Below are positions 35,217 through 45,579 of a stretch of 64,000 bases of DNA, one piece after another. The stretch is from Topomyia yanbarensis (taxonomy: Eukaryota; Arthropoda; Insecta; Diptera; Culicidae). Numbering within the stretch: position 1 is the stretch's first letter; every line of letters begins with the position of its first letter. A program made the translations under genes and the position numbers. The notes under the pieces are model-generated. The model was not told the origin of the DNA and searched no databases. It saw nothing but the letters and a program-made list of their open reading frames with translations. The DNA is taken from positions 99,720,336 through 99,784,335 of the forward strand of contig NC_080670.1 in assembly GCF_030247195.1 (NCBI RefSeq), given 5' to 3'.

Positions 35217-35313
35217 CCCAAGTAACAATTTAAGTTTTATAGCACGCTACAAGTGCAATCTAAGTTTTATGAGTGGCTATAAAACTATCACAAAACCACA
35301 ATTGTTACTAGGG
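35217..35313. mobile_element. 97-bp mini MITE
   Basis: The ends CCCAAGTAACAATT (35217-35230) and AATTGTTACTAGGG (35300-35313) are inverted with one mismatch. Inside, AAGTTTTATAGC and GCTATAAAACT also pair. No coding capacity. Confidence 0.6.
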
Positions 35314-35600
35314 CATTGATTAAACAGTCGTACGTTCGAACGTTTTTGAACGTAACGTTTGCTGCTTACCAAATTGGTCACCAAATCAACATCCATGTAT
35401 CCACAGTTTGGATAAAATACTCGGAGTAAGTCAAAAACTATTGAAACAAATTAATAAACAATTGTGGGGAATGTGGAAAGTAAGATTCAAGAATTGTTTG
35501 CAGCGATATTCACGGGTTGGAATCACTTCATTTGGCTAGACAGAACATCAATTTAAAAGCCACCTTAACGCTACTACCTCCACTGGAACCATTCTCTGTT

Positions 35601-36859
35601 TTATTTATTAGTCTTATACACCAACAGGCATACCAAAGCCCCAATGATGTTGGTCTTAATAATAAACTTATTACTAACATTCAAGTCATATACAAAAATA
35701 GCGGTCGTACAATAATTCACAAAAAACGGTAAAAACGATCGATTAAAAAGTCTAGAAAATCGCTGACGCAGAGTTTGTCTAGACACGTTGAAATCGAAAG
35801 CTGCAGCAACCTGGTTGAAAATCCTTTGTAGACCAGTGATGGCTCCATGCATACTATAATTAGTGCGTCTGAACGGGAATCGAAACATAATGTTGTTGCG
35901 TAATGTTCGTGGTGCGACGTTTATATTGATTTGTTCTAATATAGCTGGGGCATCTATATGGCCTTGCAAAGTGTCGGCGATGAACAAAGCTCTTGATGTA
36001 TTCCTTCGAACATAAAGGGGCTCCAGTTGAATCAGTTGTCACCGGTTTTAATAGCTAGGTAATCGGACAGTATCTCTCCACGGCAATCTACGGAGCGCGA
36101 AACGTAAAAAGCGACACTGTACGCTTTCAATTCTCTCAACGCCATTATTGTAGTTTGGGCTCCACACTTCAGGGCAATATTCTAGGATTGATCGGGATAA
36201 AGCGCAGTACAGCGATTCAAGACAATAAACATCTGTAAAATTTTTGGCTATCCTAAAGATGAATCCTAGCGCTCGAGACGCTTTACCAACTGCATAGGAG
36301 ACATTTTGTTTGAACGTAAGTTGAGAATCCAGAATCACTCCTAGGTCCTTCACGTGACTGACGCGTTCGATTTCTGTTTCTAGAATACGGTACTTAAAAT
36401 AGATCGAATTCTTTTTTCCGTAAAAATGATATTACCGAGCACTTCTTCGGGTTTACATACATGCAGTTCATGTTACATCAATCAGCAAAGGCTTGAAGCT
36501 GCTGTTGGAGAAATCTGCAATCTTCAATTGTACGAATTTTGCGAAAAATCTTGAGATCATCCGCGAAGGACAATTGTGGAGTCTTCAGAATTAGATGTAC
36601 AGCATTGAAGTATATCAGAAACATCCCATGTGGCTTCCTTGCGGTATTCCTGACGTAGAAGTGAATATAGGGCCTTGGAAATGTTCTATGACAACCGCTA
36701 TCTTTCGGTCTGTGAGATAAGATCGAAACCACTGCATAACACTACCATTTATTTCAAACCTCTCCATTTTTGCTATTGTGATATCGTGGTTAACTTATTA
36801 AAAGCGGCAGATATGTCGGTGTAAACGACATCGGTTTGAGCGCGACGTTCCATACTCTC
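35601..36859 (-). pseudogene. CR1-group-like element, 3' part of ORF2 (RT to C-terminus)
   Basis: Minus-strand pieces in three frames. From upstream: block A QTDVVYTDISAAFNK near 36800-36850; a block B region near 36620-36660; block C LSFADDLKIFRKI near 36530-36560; KDLGVILDSQLTFKQNV at 36353 and below; RSILEYCPEVWSPNYNNGVE; then the C-terminal PFRRTNYSMHGAITGLQRI at 35900-35820. It is closely related to the relic at 510-1331, which shares the FRRTNYG...AVTGLQRIYN ending. Frameshifts and stops separate the pieces. Upstream of 36859 the element is interrupted by the 1.3-kb ORF1-only insertion, and its earlier RT part lies at 38161-38380. Confidence 0.82.
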
Positions 36860-36872
36860 TGTTATGTAGGAT
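36860..36872 (-). repeat. 13-bp target-site duplication, left copy
   Basis: TGTTATGTAGGAT, repeated at 38148-38160. The two copies flank the ORF1-only element and lie within the host RT reading. Confidence 0.88.
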
Positions 36873-38147
36873 TGTTTGTTTGTTTGTTTATTAAGGTTTC
36901 AACCCCAAGGGTCATGCGCCTTTTTGATTTCGTATACAATTCAAAAATAATAGATTACAATTCATAAAATAATAGTAAAAAAATCAAGTATTATTGCTGC
37001 CTTTCTGGGCGCACTGATTTCCGTTTCTCGTGTTTATCTTCTTTCTTGGTGGTGAGCAATGATCAGGTTTACCTACTGTCGCTTGCTGCTCAGTCCGTCT
37101 GCCCTCTCCCTCGCTCGTGTTTACGGCCATGTCTTCATCATTGGAGCTTTGTTCGTCGCTGTTAGATTCTTGGTGCTCTTTGTGTTTTCGTGTGACTCTG
37201 GTATAGCTGTCTTCCTTCTTGTTTATTTCTTCCTTGCGTACGTTAACTATTGGCTTTGGGATACCGTGGAATATTGTTTGTCCGGCATGCATTTTTTACC
37301 GGCTATCTGTGGTGTATCAGTAGATGTCCAAGGCTGTTTGGTGGTGTGGGTTGTAGTAGATGAATTTATTTTAGTTGTTTTGGCACATGGCTTTCCGTAG
37401 TGTGCCGTTTTGTTACAGAACTGGCACGTGGGCGTCTGTCCAGGGTCCAGGGTATGTGCAAAGGGTTCTTTGTATGTAGTTAACACCTTGCGATGATCTG
37501 GCCTCGAAAGTTAAATAAGACGGTACAGGTTGGTTCAGTCGCATTCGCACAACCCGAACACCGTTGGGAACGTCAGGGAAAAAGTTTCTCCATGTGTCAT
37601 TAGAGACTGATTCCACTTCTCCATACTTTGACATGAATCTTTTAATATATTCCGTGCCAGTGCGAGGTGCCAGATCATGGAGTTTTATTTCAGTTAGATC
37701 GAGATCCATATACACGGGGATCTTGGATTTGACGTTTTCATATTCGACGTCATGTTGCATGTTGTTCTTTGCTACGAAGCTTTCTGCCTCGGCTAAGGAG
37801 TTGAACGTTATTAGTACTATATTCCTGGTGTGGTGAAGCTGGACCTGTGAAACCTCTGTAAGATCAAGTTCCATTTCCACCTTAACCAACTGTTCCACCT
37901 CGCGCACTGAAGGCCTAAGACGGGTTTGCGAAAAATCAATCGTGATTGTGTTCTCCCGTAATGGGCGAAATTTATTTTGTTGTTCACTCATTTCACTCGA
38001 AGTTAGGTGCAACGGAACTTTCCTGTGTCTATATGTTACACGTACACGATAGAACGGCGCGGCGCGGATAGTATTTTTTGTTTGTGTGCTGTTCGCAAGC
38101 GGTGCGCTATTTGGCTTCTGATCTGTACGAGATGAGGAAGCTGACTG
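36873..38147 (-). mobile_element. ORF1-only non-LTR retroelement (HAL1-like), 1275 bp
   Basis: Inserted in the minus-strand RT relic between two 13-bp direct repeats. In its own sense it has a ~155-base 5' leader, a single gag-like ORF1, then a short 3' end of about 110 bases with an AATAAACAAACAAAC tail of AAAC repeats. No endonuclease or RT is present, nor space for them. Target duplication, A-rich simple-repeat tail and leader all argue for retrotransposition of an ORF1-only RNA. The alternative is a single internally deleted copy of a two-ORF element; finding other copies with the same structure would decide. Confidence 0.75.
36984..37991 (-). pseudogene. gag-like ORF1 with RRM-like region and CCHC knuckle
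   Basis: The start is ATG 37991 (MSEQQNKFRPLRENTITIDF). Reading upstream of it in the same frame belongs to the 5' leader and, beyond 38147, to the host RT relic, so the 317-residue frame that begins at 38366 is an artefact of the insertion. Residues 1-190 form a region with RRM-like alternation (VQLHHTRNIVLITFNSLAEA; LHDLAPRTGTEYIKRFM; GVRVVRMRLNQPVPSYL), then the knuckle CQFCNKTAHYGKPC (CX2CX4HX4C). A 7-base tandem duplication (CCCTGGA twice, 37439-37452 on the other strand) shifts the frame just before the knuckle. A second shift near 37290 lies in an A run. The tail is charged (EEINKKEDSYTR; EDMAVNTSEGEGRR). Likely role: nucleic-acid binding and RNP formation. Confidence 0.75.
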
Positions 38148-38160
38148 TGTTATGTAGGAT
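38148..38160 (-). repeat. 13-bp target-site duplication, right copy
   Basis: TGTTATGTAGGAT, identical to 36860-36872. Confidence 0.88.
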
Positions 38161-38380
38161 GTTAAGCATAACAGGTTAGATGCAGTTGACCGCCCGGACG
38201 TGAAACCATGTTGATCGTCACTTAGGTACTGCTTACAGTGAGCCTGAAGAGGTTTCATAATCACCAGCTCGAACAACTTCGAGACAGCACTCAATGATAT
38301 TATCCCACGGTAATTATTGACGTCTCGCTTATTGGCCTTTTTATGAACTGGGAACATGTTCGCCATCCTGATTATTTTTA
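38161..38380 (-). pseudogene. CR1-group-like element, 5' part of the RT relic
   Basis: Reads FPVHKKANKRDVNNYRGIIS, LSAVSKLFELVI and HGFTSGRSTASNLLCLTSYI, the RT blocks that precede block A. It joins, across the ORF1-only insertion, to QTDVVYTD at 36850. Family similarity stops near 38380, so the element is 5' truncated there and lacks endonuclease and ORF1. Confidence 0.82.
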
Positions 38381-39779
38381 TGGCAATCCTTGGGTTTGCT
38401 ACTATTCTAATATGCTAATATTGCTTCGATAACATCGACAGAAGCAAAAATAGCATCCGTTGATTTTACAGTGACAAAAGCCACTTCTTTGTGTGCTCCT
38501 GCTGATGATATTCATTGGCAATATTAGTTTATCCGCTAAAATCGATTGGAATAATCGAAAGCTTAGAGGTGTCGTTAGATACTGTCATTAGCCTTCGTAT
38601 TGGCCTCCACAGCTAAAACAATCCAAAGAAGACAATAGATGCTTCTATCTATTCCGTATTAATCTCTCAAGTATTACGAAGATCGGTTTACTATATTACG
38701 AGTTTTTACTAAAACTGTAAACAAAAGTCGCACTCACACGTGTCATATGTGTATTGTATGTTGTGTCATAATCGTGCATGTAAAATTTTCCTTACAAATA
38801 AAGCATTGATTATTAACTTTTATTCATACCTTTGGCTTAACTTCGTCTACAAACAATCGGTGAGATGCATTTTGAAGGTAATGAGTCAGTGAATCTAGAA
38901 AAATAGTATTTTTTGCTACAGTGTTGCCAAATATGCTATATTTCCATATAAAAACTTAATTATGTCATTGTGTTTCTCAGATAGTTTTACACAGCAAAAA
39001 CGTATTTTACATCAAGATAACTTGTGCAAATCTCCAAATACAGTCATTTTAAGCCAACAAACTCACAATTTCTCAGCACGTTTCTCGCTATCTCTTGGTA
39101 ACCAAGCAGAATGACAAAATTCTAAAAACGCCCCTTTGTAGAGATTTTTTAAGCAAGTAATGTGGCATATCTAACTTAGTTTACCCCAAAATGGCGTTTG
39201 TCATAAGATAACATAACAGCTACGATGTGTCATTGAATTCAAACAAATACTGTTCATTGCATCAATCGACAAAATAATTGGTGTGAATCGAGTTTTGAAA
39301 ATATATTTTCATTGAAACAACAATAAAATTTTAATTTCAACAACTCTGTTTTAATTTCAGTGAACTTTAAGTAGATGTTATTTAATTCAATCAATTAATT
39401 TATTGTCTCACAACCAATTTATTGAGCTCAATCCATTATTTTATTTAAAATAGAAATCTTTCACGAGTCGAATCAAAATTTACGCAGAACACTTCTACAT
39501 AACATTTATCGAACCCTACTTTTTACATTTTCCTTTGTTTTTGCTTCCTTTCTACTAATAGCAACGTTGGCGTCGGTTGTCAGAAGTTACCAAATATACG
39601 CACTTGCTATAAACCGAAACGATAAGTTTCCATTTCCCAACCTGTTTACCAACCGCCGGTGCGGTGTCGTGTTATGCTGGCGGTAAACAAATCGCTATTA
39701 CCCACGCACCGGTGCTGTAAGTCTAAAAAAGAGATTTGTATTCAACGGATACTGCCTCGTCTGCAGTCCCAGTATTCTA
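38381..39779. other. AT-rich non-coding flank of R1-like copy A
   Basis: No coding signal. The sequence just before the insertion (39747-39791) has two related phrases, ATACTGCCTCGTCTGCAGT and ACACTCTGCCT. Similar phrases recur after the element (43558 ATACTGCCTCGACTACAGT), so the target may have been a short degenerate direct repeat. Confidence 0.45.
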
Positions 39780-39791
39780 GACACTCTGCCT

Positions 39792-39937
39792 GTCGCTGCG
39801 GCGAGGAGGGGCATAAAGAGCGGGGGTGCACTAAGGCATATAAGTGCCTTATCTGCACCGCTAAGAAGCAAGCCCATAAACATGCTATGGGCGGACCTTC
39901 GTGTCCCTTCGGCGAGTTAAATAAGAAGAAGCCGTGA
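39792..39937 (+). pseudogene. R1-like copy A, ORF1 C-terminal remnant
   Basis: Only CRCGEEGHKERGC (second CCHC knuckle, first Cys changed by the junction) and CLICTAKKQAHKHAMGGPSC (third Cys/His cluster) remain, ending FGELNKKKP and TGA at 39935-39937. The open frame extends left to 39659, but that part is target DNA. Confidence 0.85.
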
Positions 39938-42585
39938 GAGTCACACAGCTAAATCTTAACCATTGTGCAGCAGCCCAACAGCTGCTGTGGCAGTCGGTCT
40001 CGGAGTCGAGGACAGATGTCGCCCTCTTATCAGACCCGTACAGCATCCCTGCCGGCAACGGCAATTGGGTGTCGGACGGGTCTGGAATGGTGGCAATCTG
40101 TACAACGGGAAGGTTCCCGGTTCAAGAGGTAATACACCCCTCCGCCGAGGGTGTGGCGATTGCCAAGATCAATGGTGTGTTCTATTGCAGCTGCTACGCC
40201 CCACCAAGGTGGCCAATAGAACAGTTCTACCAGATGATCGACAGGCTCTCGTCGGACCTCGTGGGCCGGAAACCGGTAGTAATAGCGGGAGACTTTAACG
40301 CTTGGGCAGTGGAGTGGGGCAGCCGCTGTACAAATAGCAGGGGTCAAGCGCTAATGGAAGCGTTTGCGAAACTCGATACTGTGCTAGCTAATGATGGCTC
40401 CGCTAGTACATTCCGTAGAAACGGAGTGGAGGCGTGGATTGATTTGACCTTTGCCAGCCCGAGTCTGGCTCCAGGCATGGAATGGAGGGTAGACGAAGGC
40501 TACACCCATAGCGATCACTTAGCAATCCGCTTTAAGATCAACTATGGTGTGCAGCTTCCGAGGGCGGGAGATCCCTGTCAGGTACGCGGGTGGAAGTCCA
40601 ATCACTTCGACAGCGAAGCCTTCACCGCGGCCCTGGGACTGGAGGCCAACACCGACAGTCTAAGCGGGGATGTGCTGGTAGCTGTTCTATCACGCGCGTG
40701 CGACGCCACTATGCCGAGAAAAACACTGCCAAGAAACGGTAGATGCCCGGTATACTGGTGGAGTGCCGAGATTGCAGCTCTACGGTCAGCCTGTCTCAGA
40801 GCTAGACGTAGGATGCAAATAGCTCGCACCGAGGATGCAAGAGAGAACCGCCGTGAAGTGTTTCGAGCTGCGAAATTGGCCCTTAACAAGGCTATTAAGA
40901 GCAGCAAGAGAGCGTGTTTCGACAACCTGTGTGAGAGTGCCAACGCGAATCCGTGGGGTGACGCCTACCGGGTTGTGATGGCCAAGACCAAAGGGGGCTC
41001 CTCACCCCCAGAACGGACCGGTTGGCAACGATTATCGAAGTACTCTTCCCGTCTCAAGCCACAAGCCCCTGGCCACCTGCACTACGAGACAGTGCGGGCA
41101 CGGTCGAAATGGTGGCTCCAGTGACGAATGAAGAACTACTCGCAGTGGCTAAATCCCTAGCAATGAACAAAGCTCCAGGGCCGGATGGAGTTCCAAACAA
41201 CGCTCTCAAGGCAGCGATCATAGCGAACCCGAACATGTTCAGGCTAGCTATGCAGAGATGCCTTGACGAGTGCCGTTTCCCCGATAGATGGAAAAGGCAG
41301 AAACTGGTGCTGTTGCCGAAACCCGGGAAGCCGCCAGGCGACCCATCGGCGTACAGACCAATCTGTCTGATAGACACGACTGGCAAACTGCTTGAGAGGA
41401 TCATCCTCAACAGGCTAACCCCGTACGCGGAAGGTACGGACGGTCTGTCAAGCAACCAGTTTGGCTTTCGGAAGGGTAAGTCCACAGTGGACGCTCTCAA
41501 CTCAGTGATAAATACTGCCGAGATAGCGATCCAACGAAAAAGGCGAGGTATTCGATACTGTGCGTTAGTGACACTTGACGTGAAGAACGCATTTAACTGC
41601 GCAAGCTGGGATGCCATCGCGCTCTCGTTACACCGGCTTAGTCTACCGGTGGGTCTGTACCGGATCCTGGAAAGTTACTTCCAAAACCGCGTACTGATAT
41701 ACGAGACCGATGCCGGTCAGAAAAGGGTTCCGATTACCGCCGGAGTCCCGCAGGGCTCGATCCTAGGCCCGGTGCTATGGAACCTCATGTATGACGGGGT
41801 TCTGAGACTGAAGTTCACTCCTGCGGTCAAGATCGTCGGCTTTGATGTCCAACAGCTCAAAGGTGTGCGCCAGTAGACGTAGGTTACTGGCAGGCGTTGC
41901 CGTATCTATCCTCAGGTACGGCGGCCCGTCATGGTCAAGAGCACTGAGGGTAACCAGTTACCTACAGAAACTGGAGCGCACCTACCGCGTGATGTGCCTC
42001 AGAGTAATATCTGCCTACCGCACGGTATCACACGATGCATCCTGCGTGATAGCGAGCATGATGCCAGTCGGGCTGGTCATTCGGGAAGATGAGGAGTGCT
42101 TTGAGCTACGTGGAAATAGGGGAGCCCGCGAGCGCACCAGGGTGACCTCGGTCGCCAGGTGGCAGCGTGAGTGGGACAACTCCTCGAAAGGTAGGTGGAC
42201 CCACCGGCTGATACCTAGCATATCGAGCTGGGTGGGAAGACCCCATGGGGAAGTTCACTTCCACCTGACACAATTCCTGTCAGGCCATGGCTGTTTCCGT
42301 CAGTACCTCCACAGGTTCGGGCACGCGGAGGTCCCAGTCTGCCCGGACTGCCCAGGTGTAGATGAAACTGCCGAACACATACTGTTCGTATGTCATCGGT
42401 TCGACGTCGAAAGAAGAGCAATGCTTGACGTCTGTGGCTGGGACACAACCCCGGATACCCTTATTCAGCGGATGTGTCAAACGGTGGAGAAGTGGAACGC
42501 AGTCTCGGCTGCTACCATCCAGATTGCCAGTAGGCTACAGGTAATCTGGCGAACCGAGCAACAGACGGCGGGCACGGCTAACTAG
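39934..42585 (+). pseudogene. R1-like copy A, ORF2 (endonuclease, RT, CCHC)
   Basis: The frame begins at GTG 39934, overlapping the ORF1 TGA, and there is no ATG before the endonuclease. Endonuclease: TQLNLNHC, ALLSDPYSIPAGNGNW, VVIAGDFNAWAVEWGS, TFRRNGVEAWIDLTF, YTHSDHLAI. A 7-base deletion near 41016 (relative to copy D) shifts the frame. RT continues at 41022: NKAPGPDGVPNNALK, LLPKPGKPPGDPSAYRPICL, SNQFGFRKGKSTVDAL, TLDVKNAFNCASWDAI, GVPQGSILGPVLWNLMYDG. About 0.4 kb is then missing at 41844/41845, so the FADD block and thumb are gone. The C-terminal part (41842-42585) keeps CPDCPGVDETAEHILFVC, a CX2CX8HX4C finger typical of the R1 clade. Not functional. Confidence 0.9.
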
Positions 42586-43516
42586 TGATTGGTTAGCTGG
42601 AGCGAAAAAGGCCAAGCGCAAAATAAGAGAGTGAATGGTCTGTTCATGCCGAGGCAGGTTGGCGCAGCGAATGGCAACCGCGTAAGGGGTAAACCCAGCC
42701 ACCCCGAAGCAAGACAGAAGAGTGAGTGTATAGGCGTATAAGTGGACTGCCTCATGCCAAGACGGGAGGGTCGTAGCGTAGTATGTTGGAACTAAGCTAT
42801 CGATGCCTCATGGCGTGGCAGAGGAGTGAAAGGGTGAGCATCCAAGTCAGTCTCACACTGCATGTTAAGGGTGAGCATAAAAGTCAGCCTCACAGGTTGG
42901 TAGAGGCTAGCACAAAAGTCAGCCTAGCAAGGAATGAAAAAGGTGAGCACAAAAGTCAGCCTCGCATGGTATGTCAGAAGTGGGGCCTAAGAAAAATGTC
43001 CCACATGGGATGCCAGAGGGAGTGACAAAGGTACAATAGAGTGGCACGATTGAGAGTGAATCAGGTGATAGGGTGAGCATCCAAGTCAGCCTCACATGGT
43101 ATGGGTAGGGCGAGCACAAAAGTAAGCCTAGCAAGGAATGAGTAAGGTGAGCACACAAGACAGCCTCGCATGGAACGTAAAAGGTGAGCACAAAAGTCAG
43201 CCTCATGTGGGAGTGTTTGAGAGTGAATCAAAGTGCGATTGAGAGAGCACCCAAGTAAGCCTCATACAGGATGTAGGAACGCGTGAGTGAGAGTGAATGA
43301 GTACATTTAGTGCAGCCATCCCCCCAGAAGTAATACCGAGAGGTAGTTCCTGGGAGGAATGATGGCGGAGCCCAATGGAGTTTAGTCGGTATTAATGGCT
43401 GGTCACCATTCGAGTCCGACACGCCCCCAGTGCACCCAGTGTGGTAGATTGGACCCTACCGTTAGCACGTGTACTGGGCTAGGACATAAAGGTCTTCTCC
43501 ATTGTAAAAAAAAAAA
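42586..43516 (+). other. R1-like copy A, 3' UTR with tandem repeats
   Basis: Nine units of about 35-45 bases with core GTGAGCACAAAAGTCAGCCT lie at 42833-43265, with a non-repeat spacer at about 42990-43070. A conserved 3'-terminal block of about 170 bases (GCGGAGCCCAATGGAGTTTA to CTTCTCCATTGT) precedes the A tail. The same terminal block is found in copies C and D, so it is the likely RT recognition region. Confidence 0.8.
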
Positions 43517-43528
43517 GACACTCTGCCT

Positions 43529-44814
43529 AGACTATCAGAGGTCAATTTCATTCACCAGATACTGCCTCGACTACAGTATCGGTTTTTTATCTTCGATCAG
43601 ACTTCAGTGAAACTTACCGATACCTGCTACATTATTGTCGTAATTTTCAGTCAAATCCCAATCTGATTTGCCAGGTAGGTAGGATATACGGAGAGACGTG
43701 TCTGGATCTGGTGTTGCTACTTTCCTAAGCGATCAGTTTGCCACGCCGTCCGGTAAGGAATTCGGGAAGCCATTTGGCTCACTGCTTCTCGAGTGCTTCT
43801 AGGCGATCCGTTCGCCGCGCCGTCCGGTAAGGGATTCAGGGAGCCATCCGCTGCTTCAGTGTTGATTTTTGAACGCTTCTAGGCGATCCGTTCGCCCCGC
43901 CGTTCGGCAAAAGAATGAGGATTGATTGTCACAGCTTTGCTATTTTATATTTGCTTAGTGAATGAAGAAAATTATTATTGTTGCCGCGCTACCCAGTGCA
44001 CAGTGGTCCAGAAAGCAAAATTAGCGGGAAACAATTGATTACGCTTTCATCTTTGGATTTCTGGATTTGATGTCTTAGAAACATTTATTGTGTGTGATAA
44101 ACTGCATCTTTTGGCTGAAATGGTTTTAGGGTGGTCCTTAAAATGTCAAAGTTGTAGAAATTATTTCAAATTTTAGTTGAGATAGAATGATACTTTTTTT
44201 CTGAAATATTCTTGAATAATAAATTCTGAGTGACTTTGCTGAAGATTTTAACTTTGTATCTCTAACAGTTTTCATTTTATAGTGAGCTTAATGCCATAAC
44301 TTAGGGTGTCTCAAAAAAACAGTTTTCTTCGTATAGTTTAGTGTGATTTTTCTCACAAAAGTACTCTTCTGTGTAGAAGCATGATTAGAGCATGATTAGG
44401 GGCAACTTTTGCTGAAGGAAGAAAATTTTATCTTGTCTGGTTCAAAAGTTATACATAATTTTCACTGAAAAGGGGGCAAACGAAAATTGATAATTTTGAT
44501 TGCATTTGAAAGGTTGTATTTGTGCCTATAATATATTAAAAAATTGGAGAACGCTTTTTAGTTTTTCTCGAATAAACCAAAATTACATAGAAGCATTTTT
44601 ACATACATTCCTACAGCGCTAATATAAAAAATATTTGTTTTGTGCAGATTCTGTGAATTTTTGCCAACACTTTTCAAGGACCACATACATTTGCAGGCTT
44701 TTCATATTGCTGATATATCATATTTTGGGCCTATTCGTTAGGGTGCCGCACTATATCATCAATTACTCGACCTATGTACAATCGTTGTAATGCATATGAA
44801 ATATGATCAAAGCG
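43529..44814. other. non-coding with a GC-rich three-unit tandem repeat
   Basis: 43721-43925 holds three units of 74-80 bases starting at 43721, 43795 and 43875. Each has CTAGGCGATCCGTTCGCC, GCGCCGTCCGGTAAGG and (in two) GGGAGCCATCC. GGCGATCCGTTCGCC can fold as a five-pair hairpin. The rest (43926-44814) is AT-rich with nothing recognised. Confidence 0.6.
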
Positions 44815-45530
44815 TTAGGGTCAATATTTGCTTTATTCCTGAGAACCTGCATATTAAAGAAAAACTTGTATACGAGCGCAATAGAAACTAGAATCGCTTT
44901 CCTCTTACTTCCATTCTACCATACCGCCAACAATAACGGAGCCAGCGAGAATGCAAATACCAAATATACACTGAAGTCTTTTACGCGCGTATCCCCTTCG
45001 TAATGGAACCTTAGTGTACATACATATATGGCATTAGTTAGTTAGGGTCAATATTTGCTTTAGGGACCATTCATAAATTACGTAACGCAAAAATTGCCCA
45101 AAATTAACTCCCCCTCCCCCCATGTAACAAATTGTCACAAATTTCTTTATCCCCCCCTCCCCTATTACGTAACAAATTCCCTGAAAAAATTTTTTTCTTC
45201 GGCGAAAACATGTTACGTAACGATCTAGCTTACTCCCCCTCCCCCCTATGTCACAATATGTAACAACTTGTCGAACCCCCTCCCCCCCCCTAAAAGCGTT
45301 ACGTAATTTATGAATGGTCCCTTATTCCTAAGAACCTGTATATTAAAGAAAAACTTGTATACGAGCGCAATAGAAACTAGAATCGCTTTCCTCTTACTTC
45401 CACCCTACCATACCACCAACAATAACGGAGCCAGCGAGAATGCAAATACCAAATATACACTGAAGTCTTTTACGCGCGTATCCCCTTCGTAAAGGAACCT
45501 TAGTGTACATACATATATGGGAATATATGG
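44815..45530 (+). repeat. ~230-bp tandem duplication, second copy split by a MITE
   Basis: Copy 1 runs 44815-45040 and copy 2 45041-45530. Both read GTTAGGGTCAATATTTGCTT, then AACCTG, ATTAAAGAAAAACTTGTATA, ACTGAAGTCTTTTACGCGCG and TTAGTGTACATACATATATG. They differ at only a few positions outside the MITE. Copy 1 has the unoccupied site GCTTTATTCC. The short frames in both copies are shadows. Confidence 0.88.
45063..45321. mobile_element. 259-bp MITE with 3-bp TTA target duplication (PIF/Harbinger-like)
   Basis: The ends GGGACCATTCATAAATTACG and the inverted form at 45301-45321 are near perfect for about 26 bases. TTA occurs at 45060-45062 and 45322-45324, and only one TTA is present at the matching place in the first duplication arm (44831-44840 region), which serves as an empty site. 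Two C-rich subterminal blocks (CTCCCCCTCCCCCC) are typical of this group in insects. The 3-bp TWA-type duplication suggests mobilisation by a PIF/Harbinger transposase. Confidence 0.88.
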
Positions 45531-45579
45531 TATTCGTGCAATTCTCTTTTTTCATCTTCGTCTATGAAGCTTTGATCTG

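Larger units (their letters stand above)
39792..43516 (+). mobile_element. R1-clade non-LTR element, copy A (5' truncated)
   Basis: Flanked by AGACACTCTGCCT at 39779-39791 and 43516-43528 (the first A of the right copy may belong to the A tail). The left junction falls inside the ORF1 zinc knuckles, so nearly all of ORF1 is missing. ORF2 is broken by a 7-bp deletion and by a larger deletion that removes the catalytic FADD. The full 3' UTR, with its tandem repeats, ends in 11 A. It is very similar to copy D: both share variants such as SDLVGRKPVV and MEAFAKLDTVLANDG, so the two belong to one recent subfamily. Confidence 0.9.

Noticed and set aside
37413..38366. A single 317-residue protein
   Set aside because: Its first part is the host RT relic and its second part the inserted ORF1 element; the 13-bp duplication shows the join is an insertion point.
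43395..43515. Apparent zinc-knuckle peptide (CTQCGRLDP...CTGLGHKGLLHC) in the R1-like 3' end, also in copy D
   Set aside because: It lies in the conserved 3'-terminal block next to the A tail, far from ORF2, and has no upstream frame. Conservation is better explained by RNA recognition by the RT.
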